Source: Prevotella sp. oral taxon 376 (GTDB lineage: Bacteria; Bacteroidota; Bacteroidia; Bacteroidales; Bacteroidaceae). From it: a stretch of 64,000 bases of DNA. Both the position numbers and the translations under genes were made by a program. Below are positions 7,807-16,385 of this stretch, in pieces (position 1 is the first letter of the stretch; each line of letters starts with the position of its first letter). The notes beneath the pieces are model-generated. The model saw nothing but the letters and a program-made list of their open reading frames with translations, searched no databases and was not told the DNA's origin. The DNA is taken from positions 62,001 to 126,000 of the forward strand of contig NZ_PYXG01000003.1 in the NCBI RefSeq assembly GCF_003043945.1, given 5' to 3'.

Positions 7807-9849
7807 CTAATCCATGATTCCCGTCTGTGTGTCCTTATATTGTGGCTTCTTGTTGATCTCACGGTATTTCCTACCCTTGCTCAGTTTCCACGACAGGTTG
7901 ATCGACAGCATATTGCCGTAGTCGCTGCCCCGAAGGATGACTTCCCGTTGCAGGTATCGGCTTATGAGACCAGTCTCGTTGATCTTCGGATGTGCCCGCA
8001 GAGGATTCTGCCAATAGATCGAGAGGTCGCAGTTGCCGATATGACAGGTGGCCGTGAACCAGAGGCCTGCTCCCTGTTTATTCCATGTCTCGCCCTCCAT
8101 GAATTTCCAGCCGTTGTCGATGTTTGCCGTCAGTGTCCATCGCCCGAGGTAAGCCTCCATGCTGCCGCCCATGTTATAGGCCGTGAGATAATGGCGGTAG
8201 GCATCCCCGCGGTTGAAGTATCGGTAGATGCCGGCATACCCAGATACGATCCATTTCTCGGGTATCAGGTCCCGCCGGGTGTTGCTCTGCAGGTAAAACA
8301 TGTCAATGGAGCCTTGGTTCGTCTGGTAGTAGAGGAACTGGTTGTCCTCCGTGCGCTCATAACAGGCCATGTTGGGATGGGCGTTGTGGCGGAAAAAGAA
8401 CTCTGTGGTGCTGTTGATTCGCGGCTTGTCGAACGAGAGGCGCAGGCTGGTGTCCGTCCTGCGGGTGGGTCTGATGTCGGGGTTTCCCACCGCCCATTCC
8501 ATGCTGTTCTTGCGGATGCGGGTATCGCTCACCATGGCTATCTGCGACATCTTTCCACTTGTCTCGGCCGTATAGCGTAGTTTCCATACATTCGAAAAGG
8601 CATAGGCCAGAGTGATTTTCGGCCGGAAGAAGTGGCGGATGTATTGGTGTGTCCCCTGGCTGTTGTCGAACTTTGTGGCTCCGAATCCCGCTACATAGCT
8701 TAGTTTGTGCCACCTGCCCTTTATCTCGGTAAAGAGATAGAGATTGCTGTTGTGCATTGAGTTTCTCGATTCGACATCTCCCGCATACTCGTTCCTTGTG
8801 TATTTCCGTATGTAATTCAGCCCGAATGAAACCGTGAAAGGCTTGAACCTGCATTCATAAATGACTTCGGTCATGAGCGACCATGTCTTTCCGTCCACAT
8901 GATATTGGTAATCGCCCCCTTCGTTGCGGAGGTTATGCTGGGAAGTTGCTATGTGTGTGCCGGTGAAGTTGGCGGTAATAGACTGCCGGCGGTTCGTCTG
9001 ACGGAAGAAATAGAGGTCCAAACAGGGGGTCAGATTCTTATCGTTTAATTGCTGAAAAGTGCTAAAACGCCCCATTCCATCGTTCATTTCCTGCTCCTTA
9101 AAGTCGCCCGGGCGAAGCTTGGAACTACCCGAAAGGGTGGCCTGGAAGATATAGGAAGCAGAGTCGGCGAGAGTGTATTTCATTTCCAGTGTATTCTCGA
9201 AGTCGCGCTCCCGATCGCTGATGTCGTCCCGGATGATGGTCTTCAGAGTGTTGTCGGTGAGCAGGTAGTGCGACCGTTCGTTGTGTCTTGTCCCTCTGAA
9301 GTCGTGGTATCCGAAGTCGTAGGATACTCCGAATTCGGAGTTCTTATGGTTCACTTTGGCAAAGACGGCGTTGGCGCCTCTCCGGGTGGTCAGCGTATTG
9401 ACCATGTCTGTGCCGAGAATATAGCCGTCGTCGGCGTGTTGGGTTCTTAGGTTGAGCACATAGGCGATGTCCTCGCCGTATCTCACCCCGGGATTATCGA
9501 TGAATTCGATGTTTTTTAAAGATTTCGGGTCTAAGGCCAAGATTTCTTCCCGAGTGGCGATCGTGCCGTTTATCCGCAGTTGTACCGTTCCCTGATTGCC
9601 CAGCGCAGTGATGGTATGCGTCGCCGCATCCACCCTGATAGAGGGAAGCCCCAGCTTGTTCAGTAGGCTGAATCCATTGGTCGAGCCTTCCATTTGTGCT
9701 TTCGACGGTATGATCAATTGCCCGTCGGGGCGGTTCACGATGCGTGCTGCCTCTACCTTCACCTCGTCTAAATCCACGGTTTTCTCTTCCTGCGCATGGG
9801 CAGAATATACACTCGTTGTTATGATCAGAAATAAAAGAATCCGTCTCAT
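7807..9849 (-). CDS. TonB-dependent receptor-like outer-membrane beta-barrel protein
   Basis: A 680-residue protein with a signal peptide ending near Ala19-Gln20. After a short VDLDEVKVEAARIV segment it has a plug-like region (LNKLGLPSIRVDAATHTITALGNQGTVQLRING, then LDPKSLKNIEFIDNPGVRYGEDIAYVLNLRT) and a long region of alternating beta strands. This fits the outer-membrane beta-barrel group related to TonB-dependent receptors, in a short form without the N-terminal carboxypeptidase-like domain of SusC. ATG 9849 is chosen because the signal sequence starts there; ATG 9870 would add MRQKQAR. It follows the membrane-bound regulator gene by 76 bp, in the same direction. The ligand is not predictable. 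Confidence 0.75.
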   Translation of the reverse strand: MRRILLFLIITTSVYSAHAQEEKTVDLDEVKVEAARIVNRPDGQLIIPSKAQMEGSTNGFSLLNKLGLPSIRVDAATHTITALGNQGTVQLRINGTIATREEILALDPKSLKNIEFIDNPGVRYGEDIAYVLNLRTQHADDGYILGTDMVNTLTTRRGANAVFAKVNHKNSEFGVSYDFGYHDFRGTRHNERSHYLLTDNTLKTIIRDDISDRERDFENTLEMKYTLADSASYIFQATLSGSSKLRPGDFKEQEMNDGMGRFSTFQQLNDKNLTPCLDLYFFRQTNRRQSITANFTGTHIATSQHNLRNEGGDYQYHVDGKTWSLMTEVIYECRFKPFTVSFGLNYIRKYTRNEYAGDVESRNSMHNSNLYLFTEIKGRWHKLSYVAGFGATKFDNSQGTHQYIRHFFRPKITLAYAFSNVWKLRYTAETSGKMSQIAMVSDTRIRKNSMEWAVGNPDIRPTRRTDTSLRLSFDKPRINSTTEFFFRHNAHPNMACYERTEDNQFLYYQTNQGSIDMFYLQSNTRRDLIPEKWIVSGYAGIYRYFNRGDAYRHYLTAYNMGGSMEAYLGRWTLTANIDNGWKFMEGETWNKQGAGLWFTATCHIGNCDLSIYWQNPLRAHPKINETGLISRYLQREVILRGSDYGNMLSINLSWKLSKGRKYREINKKPQYKDTQTGIMD

Positions 9850-9925
9850 CCTTGCTTGTTTTTGTCGCAAAGATAAGACGGATGCCTCGCAAATTCAAAG
9901 AAGTTGTCTGACAACTGTCTGACAT

Positions 9926-10657
9926 TTACTCTTTTTCGAGCCGGTAGCCTTTCCCCCGATTGGAGACGATGTTGAGCCCGGCCTCTCTTTCCAGAATGGG
10001 CTTCAGCCGTTTTACCAAGGTGTAGAGTGTGCTGTTGGCATCAGGTTTCTTCGGCCATAGGGTATTGCAAATCTCCTGTTTGGAGAGTTGGAGGCTGCCG
10101 GAGTCGAGGAACATCCTGACCAGCTGTTCCTGCATGGGCGTAAGGTTGATGGGCTCATGGCGGAGGTTATAGATGTGGTTGTCCGCTTCCGAGTAAGTCA
10201 GAGAGCAAAAACGCCCCGTTTCACCGCGTTTCTTTCGTTGTAGAAAAATGCAGCAGACCATCCAGTTGACGGCTATAAACAGAAAGAGTAGTGGCAGCCG
10301 CTGGTCGCTTAAGCTCCAGATTGTTGTCATAGAGCAGTTGGCATAGCCCTGAAACTCTACGCTCTTGTCCCTCGACTGCCATTTCATCTTGTTGCTGCGC
10401 AGCCCTTTCATGCGGTCGTCGAGGGCATAGTATACGATAGAATGCTTCTTTAAGGCACCGATTTTGAGGCTCTGGCGATAGTCGCGGATGGTGTCGGGAG
10501 TTATCCACGCCTCTGTTTTCATTGCAAGAGTCTTTGTCAGAGCTTGATTCATGTCGGCCACGAGGCTTGCTTCCGTATATTTGTAACTGTGCAGGCTGGC
10601 CAGTGCGGCTGATAGGGAAAGACCTAAAAACACCCCGATTGCATAAATGGGTTTCAT
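9926..10657 (-). CDS. Membrane-bound one-component regulator with C-terminal OmpR-type winged helix
   Basis: A 243-residue protein. It has a first hydrophobic segment (about 4-22), a roughly 95-residue likely periplasmic part, a second membrane segment (about 121-139, LPLLFLFIAVNWMVCCIFL), a basic stop (RKKR), and then a winged-helix domain of the Trans_reg_C/OmpR type (about 165-241: NLTPMQEQLVRMFL, LSKQEICNTLW, TLYTLVKRLKPIL, NRGKGYRL). In ToxR/CadC regulators the DNA-binding domain is N-terminal, so this is the reverse order. No kinase or receiver domain is seen. It lies between a GH3 gene and a TonB-dependent barrel gene; it probably controls this cluster in response to an envelope signal, but this is inference. 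Confidence 0.8.
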   Translation of the reverse strand: MKPIYAIGVFLGLSLSAALASLHSYKYTEASLVADMNQALTKTLAMKTEAWITPDTIRDYRQSLKIGALKKHSIVYYALDDRMKGLRSNKMKWQSRDKSVEFQGYANCSMTTIWSLSDQRLPLLFLFIAVNWMVCCIFLQRKKRGETGRFCSLTYSEADNHIYNLRHEPINLTPMQEQLVRMFLDSGSLQLSKQEICNTLWPKKPDANSTLYTLVKRLKPILEREAGLNIVSNRGKGYRLEKE

Positions 10658-10671
10658 AGGCAGATGGTTTT

Positions 10672-12903
10672 TTACTTTAATTGGAACTTCAGTTTCAGAG
10701 GCAGGTTGTCGGAGGCATTGCCCACGAGGGCCTCAAAGTTTCCGTTTTCCGACTTCCACGCTCCGGCTTTGTCGTCGTAGAAACTTAGGGCATCGTTGTC
10801 GACGGTGATGCTCACCTCCTTGCTTTCGCCGGGCTCGAGATAAACTTTCTGGAAGCCTTTCAGCTCCTTATAGGGGCGCTCCAACGAGCTCTCGTCGTCG
10901 TGGATATAGAGTTGTATGACCTCTGCGCCGGCCACCTTACCTGTATTTTTCACTTTGACGGTAAAGGTAATCCGGTCTTCGCGGGTCATTGCGGTCTTGT
11001 CGGCACGCAGGTCGAACAGTTTAAAGGAGGTGTAGCTGAGGCCGTGGCCGAAGGCGAAGAGCGGCGTGGTCTTGGCATGGTCTACCCATCGGTAGCCCAC
11101 ATAGATGCTTTCCTTGTATTCCTCGTCAATGAGCTTATGGTCCGGGCGCCATGTTCCGGGATAGGTGTTGAGGACATGAGCTCCCACATCTTCCAGTCTG
11201 GCGGGCCATGTGAACGGTAGTTTGCCGGAAGGATTCGTGTCGCCGGTGAGCACGGCAGCCAGTGCCTTGCCCGACTCCGACCCGAGAAACCAGCCCTGCA
11301 CAATGGCGGGAACGCGGCTCTTCCACGGCATAGCCACGGCGTTTCCGGATATATTGACATAGACCATGTTCTTGTTGGCCCGTGCCAGCGCCTCTATGAG
11401 TCGGTCTTGATTATAGGGAAGGTCGTAGGTAAGGCGGTCGTAGCCCTCGTCGTCCTGATGCTCGCTCTTGTTCAGGCCTCCTATATAAATAATGTAGTCG
11501 GCGCCTTTGGCCTTGTCTACAGCTTCCCTGAGAAGTTCTTCCTCGGATCGGTATTCGCGCAGGTCCTGACCTGTGCGCACGCCATTGTAGGCTCCCGTAG
11601 TGTCGCCCACATACCCGCGGGCGTAGTCGACTTCGATTTTCATACCTTTTAGGCGGGCTTTCAGTCCCTCAATAGGCGTGATTTCGTGCTGTACCTTGAG
11701 GGAAGAGGAGCCCCCGCCTACCGTCATCATTTTGATGGCATTCTCGCCTACGACGAGGATGCGCCTTGTTTTCTGGAGGTTAAGGGGCAGCACATTGCGC
11801 TGGTTTTGCAGCAGCACGATGCCCTCTTCGCCCACTTTCCTGGCAGTGGCATAGTGCTCTTCGGAGCAAAGAAATCCCGTTTTCCGGTCAGGATTCATGT
11901 TGGTGCGGTAGAAGAGGCGCAGTATGCGGCGCACCTTCTCGTCAAGTTCTTTCGTGCCGTATCTACCATTGATGATGCCTTTCATGTAGGGAAAGGCCAG
12001 ATAATAGTTGTTATAGGCGTTCTTGGATTCCTTGTGAAGTCCGTCGGTATGTGTTCCAAACTCCATGTCCAGGCCGTATTTCACGGCATCGTCGGTAGTC
12101 GTCCGGGCCCCCCAGTCGGTAATTGCGACGCCATCGAAGCCCCATTCTCCCTTGAGCTTCTTCACCACGAGTTTCCCGTTGGTACACATCGGCTGGTTGT
12201 TGTAATAGTTGTAGGCACACATCACGGCCCACACCTTGCCTTTCTGCACCGCAGCCTTATAGGCAGGCAGATAGATCTCGTTCAGAGCACGGTCATCCAC
12301 GATGACATTCAGATTGTGCCGGTTGGCCTCGTCGTTGTTAAGGGCGAAGTGCTTCACGCAGGCCGACACGCCGTTGCTTTGCACTCCTTGAATATAGGGG
12401 ACTACCATGGTGGAGATGAGGAAGGGGTCTTCGCCAAGATATTCAAAGTTACGGCCGCCCAGCGGGGTGCGGTAGATGTTCACGCCGGGACCCAGCACCA
12501 TGTCCTTGCCACGATAGCGGGCCTCTTCGCCGAGGCTCTTTCCATAGATGCGGGCAAGGGCGGGGTTCCAGGATGCAGCCAGACAGGTGAGGGCGGGGAA
12601 AGCCACCACGGAGTCGTTGGTCTTTCCTGCGTCTCTCCATGAATCCCACAATACATCGGGGCGGATCCCGTGAGGACCGTCGTCGGTCCATAGGTCGGGA
12701 ATTCCCAGACGAGGCACCCCGCGCGAGGAGAATTTGCTCTGGGCGTGCAGCACGCGTATTTTCTCATCGAGCGTCATGCGTGAGAGGGCGTCTTCAATGC
12801 GCTCGTCTATCGACTTGGAATTATCCAGATACACGGGTAGCAACTGTGCTCTGGTGGTTGTTGCGGCCACCAGAAGCAGACATGATATTAGAAGGTTTTT
12901 CAT
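10672..12903 (-). CDS. GH3 beta-glucosidase-type glycosidase, exported
   Basis: A 743-residue protein with a signal peptide (about 1-19, ATTTRAQ). GH3 enzymes cleave terminal beta-linked sugars with retention. The N-terminal barrel shows DDGPHGIR (about 74-81), KHFALN (184-189) and GVAITDWGA, whose Asp263 is the expected nucleophile. The alpha/beta sandwich (about 360-590) and a C-terminal fibronectin-III-like domain (about 640-740, VTFTVKVKNTGKVAGAEVIQLYI-type strands) complete the usual three-domain form. Substrate cannot be told from sequence. It is the first gene of a reverse-strand run; the regulator gene follows after 14 bp. Confidence 0.93.
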   Translation of the reverse strand: MKNLLISCLLLVAATTTRAQLLPVYLDNSKSIDERIEDALSRMTLDEKIRVLHAQSKFSSRGVPRLGIPDLWTDDGPHGIRPDVLWDSWRDAGKTNDSVVAFPALTCLAASWNPALARIYGKSLGEEARYRGKDMVLGPGVNIYRTPLGGRNFEYLGEDPFLISTMVVPYIQGVQSNGVSACVKHFALNNDEANRHNLNVIVDDRALNEIYLPAYKAAVQKGKVWAVMCAYNYYNNQPMCTNGKLVVKKLKGEWGFDGVAITDWGARTTTDDAVKYGLDMEFGTHTDGLHKESKNAYNNYYLAFPYMKGIINGRYGTKELDEKVRRILRLFYRTNMNPDRKTGFLCSEEHYATARKVGEEGIVLLQNQRNVLPLNLQKTRRILVVGENAIKMMTVGGGSSSLKVQHEITPIEGLKARLKGMKIEVDYARGYVGDTTGAYNGVRTGQDLREYRSEEELLREAVDKAKGADYIIYIGGLNKSEHQDDEGYDRLTYDLPYNQDRLIEALARANKNMVYVNISGNAVAMPWKSRVPAIVQGWFLGSESGKALAAVLTGDTNPSGKLPFTWPARLEDVGAHVLNTYPGTWRPDHKLIDEEYKESIYVGYRWVDHAKTTPLFAFGHGLSYTSFKLFDLRADKTAMTREDRITFTVKVKNTGKVAGAEVIQLYIHDDESSLERPYKELKGFQKVYLEPGESKEVSITVDNDALSFYDDKAGAWKSENGNFEALVGNASDNLPLKLKFQLK

Positions 12904-12946
12904 TTTTATTTGTTGTTTGTGGTTCTTGATTTCTTGTTTACAAGTG

Positions 12947-12977
12947 CAAATATAGCATATTTTTTCGAAAGACGAAA
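12947..12977 (-). promoter_or_regulatory. Bacteroidota-type promoter for the GH3-regulator-OMP run
   Basis: On the reverse strand, TTTC (12974-12977, one mismatch to TTTG), a 19-bp spacer and TATATTTG (12947-12954) lie about 43 bp upstream of the GH3 start. Confidence 0.55.
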
Positions 12978-13158
12978 TCGCCGGGGGCGGAATATTATCG
13001 CGCCCTGCCGATGTTTCTGTGGCTTGTGCTCAAACCATGGGCGGATCCTGGCAAGATTGTCGGCGGCATTCCGGGAAAGCTTCAGCTGTTGACACTCTTG
13101 GATTCAGCAACCGAAACCTTTTTGGTAAACAACTTCTCTTTTTATGGAAAGCCGCGTG

Positions 13159-15894
13159 TCAGTATGCGAAATACTGCCCTTTGCGCAGGATGGGGATGCC
13201 GCTCTTCATCCATTCAGGTTCCGGTGCGCCCTTCAGTTGGTAGTCGAAGAATTGCTGGAGACGGATGGTGAGATCCTTACGATTGCGCCGTTCCTTGAGG
13301 TTGTGTGCCTCATCGTTGTATTCGAGCAGCCATACGGGCTTGCCCAACCGGCGTAGCCCCATGAACATTTCTATGCCCTGATACCATGGAACGGCACCGT
13401 CGGCATCGTTGTGCATGATGAGGAGCGGAGTCTGCACTTCCGGCAACTTGAACAGGGCGGAGTTACTGACATAGAGTTCGGGTGCTTCCCACAGGTTGCG
13501 ACCTATTCTGCTTTGTCCCTGCTCATACTGTCCCTGCCGGCTCGAGCCGCTTTCCCACCGGATTCCCCCAAAGGCACTCGTCATGTTGGAGACAGGCGCG
13601 CCGGCTTCGGCAGCCTTGAACATATTGGTGCGCGTGATGAGGTAGGCCACCTGATAGCCGCCCCAGCTCTGTCCTTGAATGGCCATGTTCTGCTTATCCA
13701 CCCATGGATAGCCCGTGAGATACTTGGCTCCGCTGACGACGCAGTTATAGGCACTCTCACCCGGAGTGCCCGCCGTATAGACGATGTCGGGCACGAAGAC
13801 CAGATAGCCCCTGCTGGTATAGAAAGCGAGGTTCACGGTCGACCAACTCGGCTGTGGCTCCACATAGCGGTAGCGGTTCTCAGAATACTTCTCGTAGAAG
13901 TAAATCATGACAGGATACTGCTTGCTTTCGTCGAAGTCCTCGGGCTTGTAGAGCAGCCCTTCCATGGGTTTTCCGTCGAAAGCTGTCCAGTGAATCAGCT
14001 CCACGGAGCCCCAGTTGTAGTCCTTTTGCTGCGGATTAATGTTGCTGATTTTCTGCTGTCGGGCAAAATCCTTGCCGGCCAGCCAGACATCGTTTGAGTG
14101 CTGGAAGTTGCCTTTCAGATAGGCATAAGAGTCTGCGTCATGGACCTTGACGATCTTTGAGAATGTGTATTCTTCCAGGGGGAGCTTCTTTAGGGCGGCG
14201 GCGAGGTTGGTGGTGGCGATGCCGTTTCTCTTGGTTCTTCTGTCAAAGACACCCAACAGGAGTCTTTCGGAGCCTGTGATATATTCAGGATCGTCTTCGT
14301 CCCGGGTCTTGATGTAGCGATAGACGCAGTTGCTGCTGCGGCCTTCGCCCCGGGTGAGGCTCACTGCCTTGTTGCCCGACAGGGGTATCCTCCAGAGATC
14401 GAACTGGTCGTAGACGAGCAAGTCGCGGTCGCCCTCCGTCCAGCCTACGGCCCCGTAGGCATTTTTCAGCATCGGGTGGTCGTCTTCCTCATCAAAGAAG
14501 TTCACGCCGAGGTCGCTCGTAAGGCTGCGCGTGCGGCCTGTTGCCACTTCGTAAGACATCCACTGGCTGGTCTGGAGGTCGTACCAGGCAACATATTTGC
14601 ACGACGGCGATGCCGTTGCATGGCTTATCCGTCCCGTCGTGATATCCTTGCGCTGTCCTGTCGTGAGGTTTACGAGGCTTACTGTGAGCGGAATCTGGTA
14701 GTCCCACTGGGTTTCCACCATGTGCGGAGTGCGGTCTACCGACAGGGCAAACTCTGCGTTGCCTCGATCCACGAGGCGAATGTCGTCGTAGAGAGAGGTC
14801 GTCAGAGGTACAAGCTTTCCGTTGACGACGGAAGCCGTGCAGGTCTGCTTCTTGATTTCCTTAAGTTTTGCTTTCTCCGCCGGAGGAAGCACGGGAGCGT
14901 CGTGGCGCCATATGTCGAGCGCGGGTGTCTCAAAGGCATGAAGGGTGGTATCGTCAGGAGCGATATACTGCTGGATGCCTACGAAGATTCTCTTCCCGTC
15001 GCGGCTGTAGTGCGGCGAGCCGTTTTCGGTGATTCCCCAGTCGGCAGGGGCATCGGGCTGCGGCTCTGCCCCGACGAGTCTTTGGCTGCTTTCTGCGCCC
15101 ACCTTATATTCATAGAGGGCGCAATGCTTGTTGCCCGTGGCGGCAGTATCTGTGGATTCCAGATAGAGCATCTTGGTTCCGTCGTGGCTGAACTGCGGCA
15201 GGGAATAATAAGACAAGGTGTCGCCAAGCAGGATAGGCTTGCCCGAACGGAGGTCGAGCAGCGCCAGTTGCGACTTGTGCTTCTCGTATTTACGGGTATA
15301 GGCCAATGCGGTTCCCTGTCGGTTCATGCCAAACTCCTCGACATGTTTGAGGGTGTCTACCTGTCCGCTGGCAAAGTGATAGACGAACAGAGGCTTCCCG
15401 GCATCCTTACTTTTGCGCTCTTTCTTCGGGATGAGAGCCGTGTCGCCGACGCTGAAGGCTACAGTCTCTACGGCATGCTTCCCGATGCTGTGGGAGAGTA
15501 CATGTCCGAACTTCCTTACGCTGCCCGTTCGGAGGTCAACCACGGCAAGTGTGTCCTTGGGCATGTCTTCGGGTTTCTTTTTCTTGATTTTAGCCTGACG
15601 CGTTTGCTGAAACAGCGGCTTGACGAGGCAGACCACACGAATGCCGTCGTCCAGGACCTGGGCTTTATAGCCTCTGGGCACCGTGATGACTTTCCTCGTG
15701 CGGTTGTTTCGTATGAAAAGAGTGCCGTCACCCTCTTGGGGGTCTACCTGATAGGTAAGAATCCTGCCATCGGCCGACAAAGCTACAGCCGCAATGTGCT
15801 GCCAGCTGTCATATACCGAGTGGTCGAGGGGCTTCTTCTGGGCCTGTGCGGAAAGGGAGAATGCCAAAAACGCAAGTAAAGGTAAGTGTTTCAT
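13159..15894 (-). CDS. S9 prolyl oligopeptidase-family serine peptidase, exported
   Basis: A 911-residue protein with a signal peptide (LAFLAFSLSAQAQ). The N-terminal two thirds form repeated beta strands expected of the S9 propeller. The C-terminal alpha/beta hydrolase domain carries the triad: Ser743 in GQSWGG, Asp832 in HNDADGAV, and His864 in NDEAHNL. S9 peptidases cut short peptides; the signal peptide points to the periplasm. ATG 15894 is chosen because a typical signal peptide begins there; the reading frame stays open for about 280 bp further upstream, but that part has no signal sequence and includes the promoter. It is monocistronic and divergent from the first susC. Confidence 0.92.
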   Translation of the reverse strand: MKHLPLLAFLAFSLSAQAQKKPLDHSVYDSWQHIAAVALSADGRILTYQVDPQEGDGTLFIRNNRTRKVITVPRGYKAQVLDDGIRVVCLVKPLFQQTRQAKIKKKKPEDMPKDTLAVVDLRTGSVRKFGHVLSHSIGKHAVETVAFSVGDTALIPKKERKSKDAGKPLFVYHFASGQVDTLKHVEEFGMNRQGTALAYTRKYEKHKSQLALLDLRSGKPILLGDTLSYYSLPQFSHDGTKMLYLESTDTAATGNKHCALYEYKVGAESSQRLVGAEPQPDAPADWGITENGSPHYSRDGKRIFVGIQQYIAPDDTTLHAFETPALDIWRHDAPVLPPAEKAKLKEIKKQTCTASVVNGKLVPLTTSLYDDIRLVDRGNAEFALSVDRTPHMVETQWDYQIPLTVSLVNLTTGQRKDITTGRISHATASPSCKYVAWYDLQTSQWMSYEVATGRTRSLTSDLGVNFFDEEDDHPMLKNAYGAVGWTEGDRDLLVYDQFDLWRIPLSGNKAVSLTRGEGRSSNCVYRYIKTRDEDDPEYITGSERLLLGVFDRRTKRNGIATTNLAAALKKLPLEEYTFSKIVKVHDADSYAYLKGNFQHSNDVWLAGKDFARQQKISNINPQQKDYNWGSVELIHWTAFDGKPMEGLLYKPEDFDESKQYPVMIYFYEKYSENRYRYVEPQPSWSTVNLAFYTSRGYLVFVPDIVYTAGTPGESAYNCVVSGAKYLTGYPWVDKQNMAIQGQSWGGYQVAYLITRTNMFKAAEAGAPVSNMTSAFGGIRWESGSSRQGQYEQGQSRIGRNLWEAPELYVSNSALFKLPEVQTPLLIMHNDADGAVPWYQGIEMFMGLRRLGKPVWLLEYNDEAHNLKERRNRKDLTIRLQQFFDYQLKGAPEPEWMKSGIPILRKGQYFAY

Positions 15895-15920
15895 GAAAGT
15901 TGGTTTTGTATTTGATTTCG

Positions 15921-15928
15921 CAAAGATA
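15921..15928 (-). promoter_or_regulatory. -7 promoter element for the S9 peptidase gene
   Basis: TATCTTTG on the reverse strand fits TAnnTTTG and lies 26 bp upstream of the ATG at 15894. No clear -33 TTTG is seen. Confidence 0.45.
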
Positions 15929-16230
15929 AGAAAAAAAACCGGAATCGGCAATAATCTGTTTTCATACCTTTCGGAACCAAGGAGGCATGCCTTACAGGAA
16001 CCTCTTTGCAGGTCTTTCCGCATGGGCAGCAGACCCATTGTCCAAGGGGCGATAGCTCCCGGGAATGTTCGTAAGCATCCTTTCCATATGTTAATTCTGG
16101 TTATCGTGATGAGTACCCGAAACGGGGCTGACATGCGCTTACGGCCTCTGAGATTACCCTTGAAATTGGACATTTAACTATTTTTATACATTTTCTCTTT
16201 AAATTTTTATTAAAATTCCAATTGATTTAT

Positions 16231-16238
16231 TAAATTTG
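16231..16238 (+). promoter_or_regulatory. -7 promoter element for the first susC
   Basis: TAAATTTG fits TAnnTTTG. The upstream -33 area is T-rich without a clean TTTG. The leader to ATG 16386 would be about 140 nt, like the other susC genes here. Confidence 0.45.
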
Positions 16239-16385
16239 CAAAAGTAATCAAAAAGAGTCGCGCAGGGATGGTCAAAAGTACTTGCAATCTGACGCCATCG
16301 AATGCTCTTCTTCTATACTTAATAGTTAATGATTATGTTTTAAATAATAATAAGTACCTTAAATTAAACCTAAATTAAAAAAGCA

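Larger units (their letters stand above)
15895..16385. other. Divergent intergenic region between S9 peptidase and first susC
   Basis: This stretch of about 490 bp has no convincing gene. It contains promoter elements for both flanking genes and an A/T-rich susC leader of about 140 nt. Confidence 0.6.

Noticed and set aside
14476..15879. 467-codon plus-strand frame across the S9 peptidase
   Set aside because: Antisense of the S9 propeller region; no recognisable protein features.
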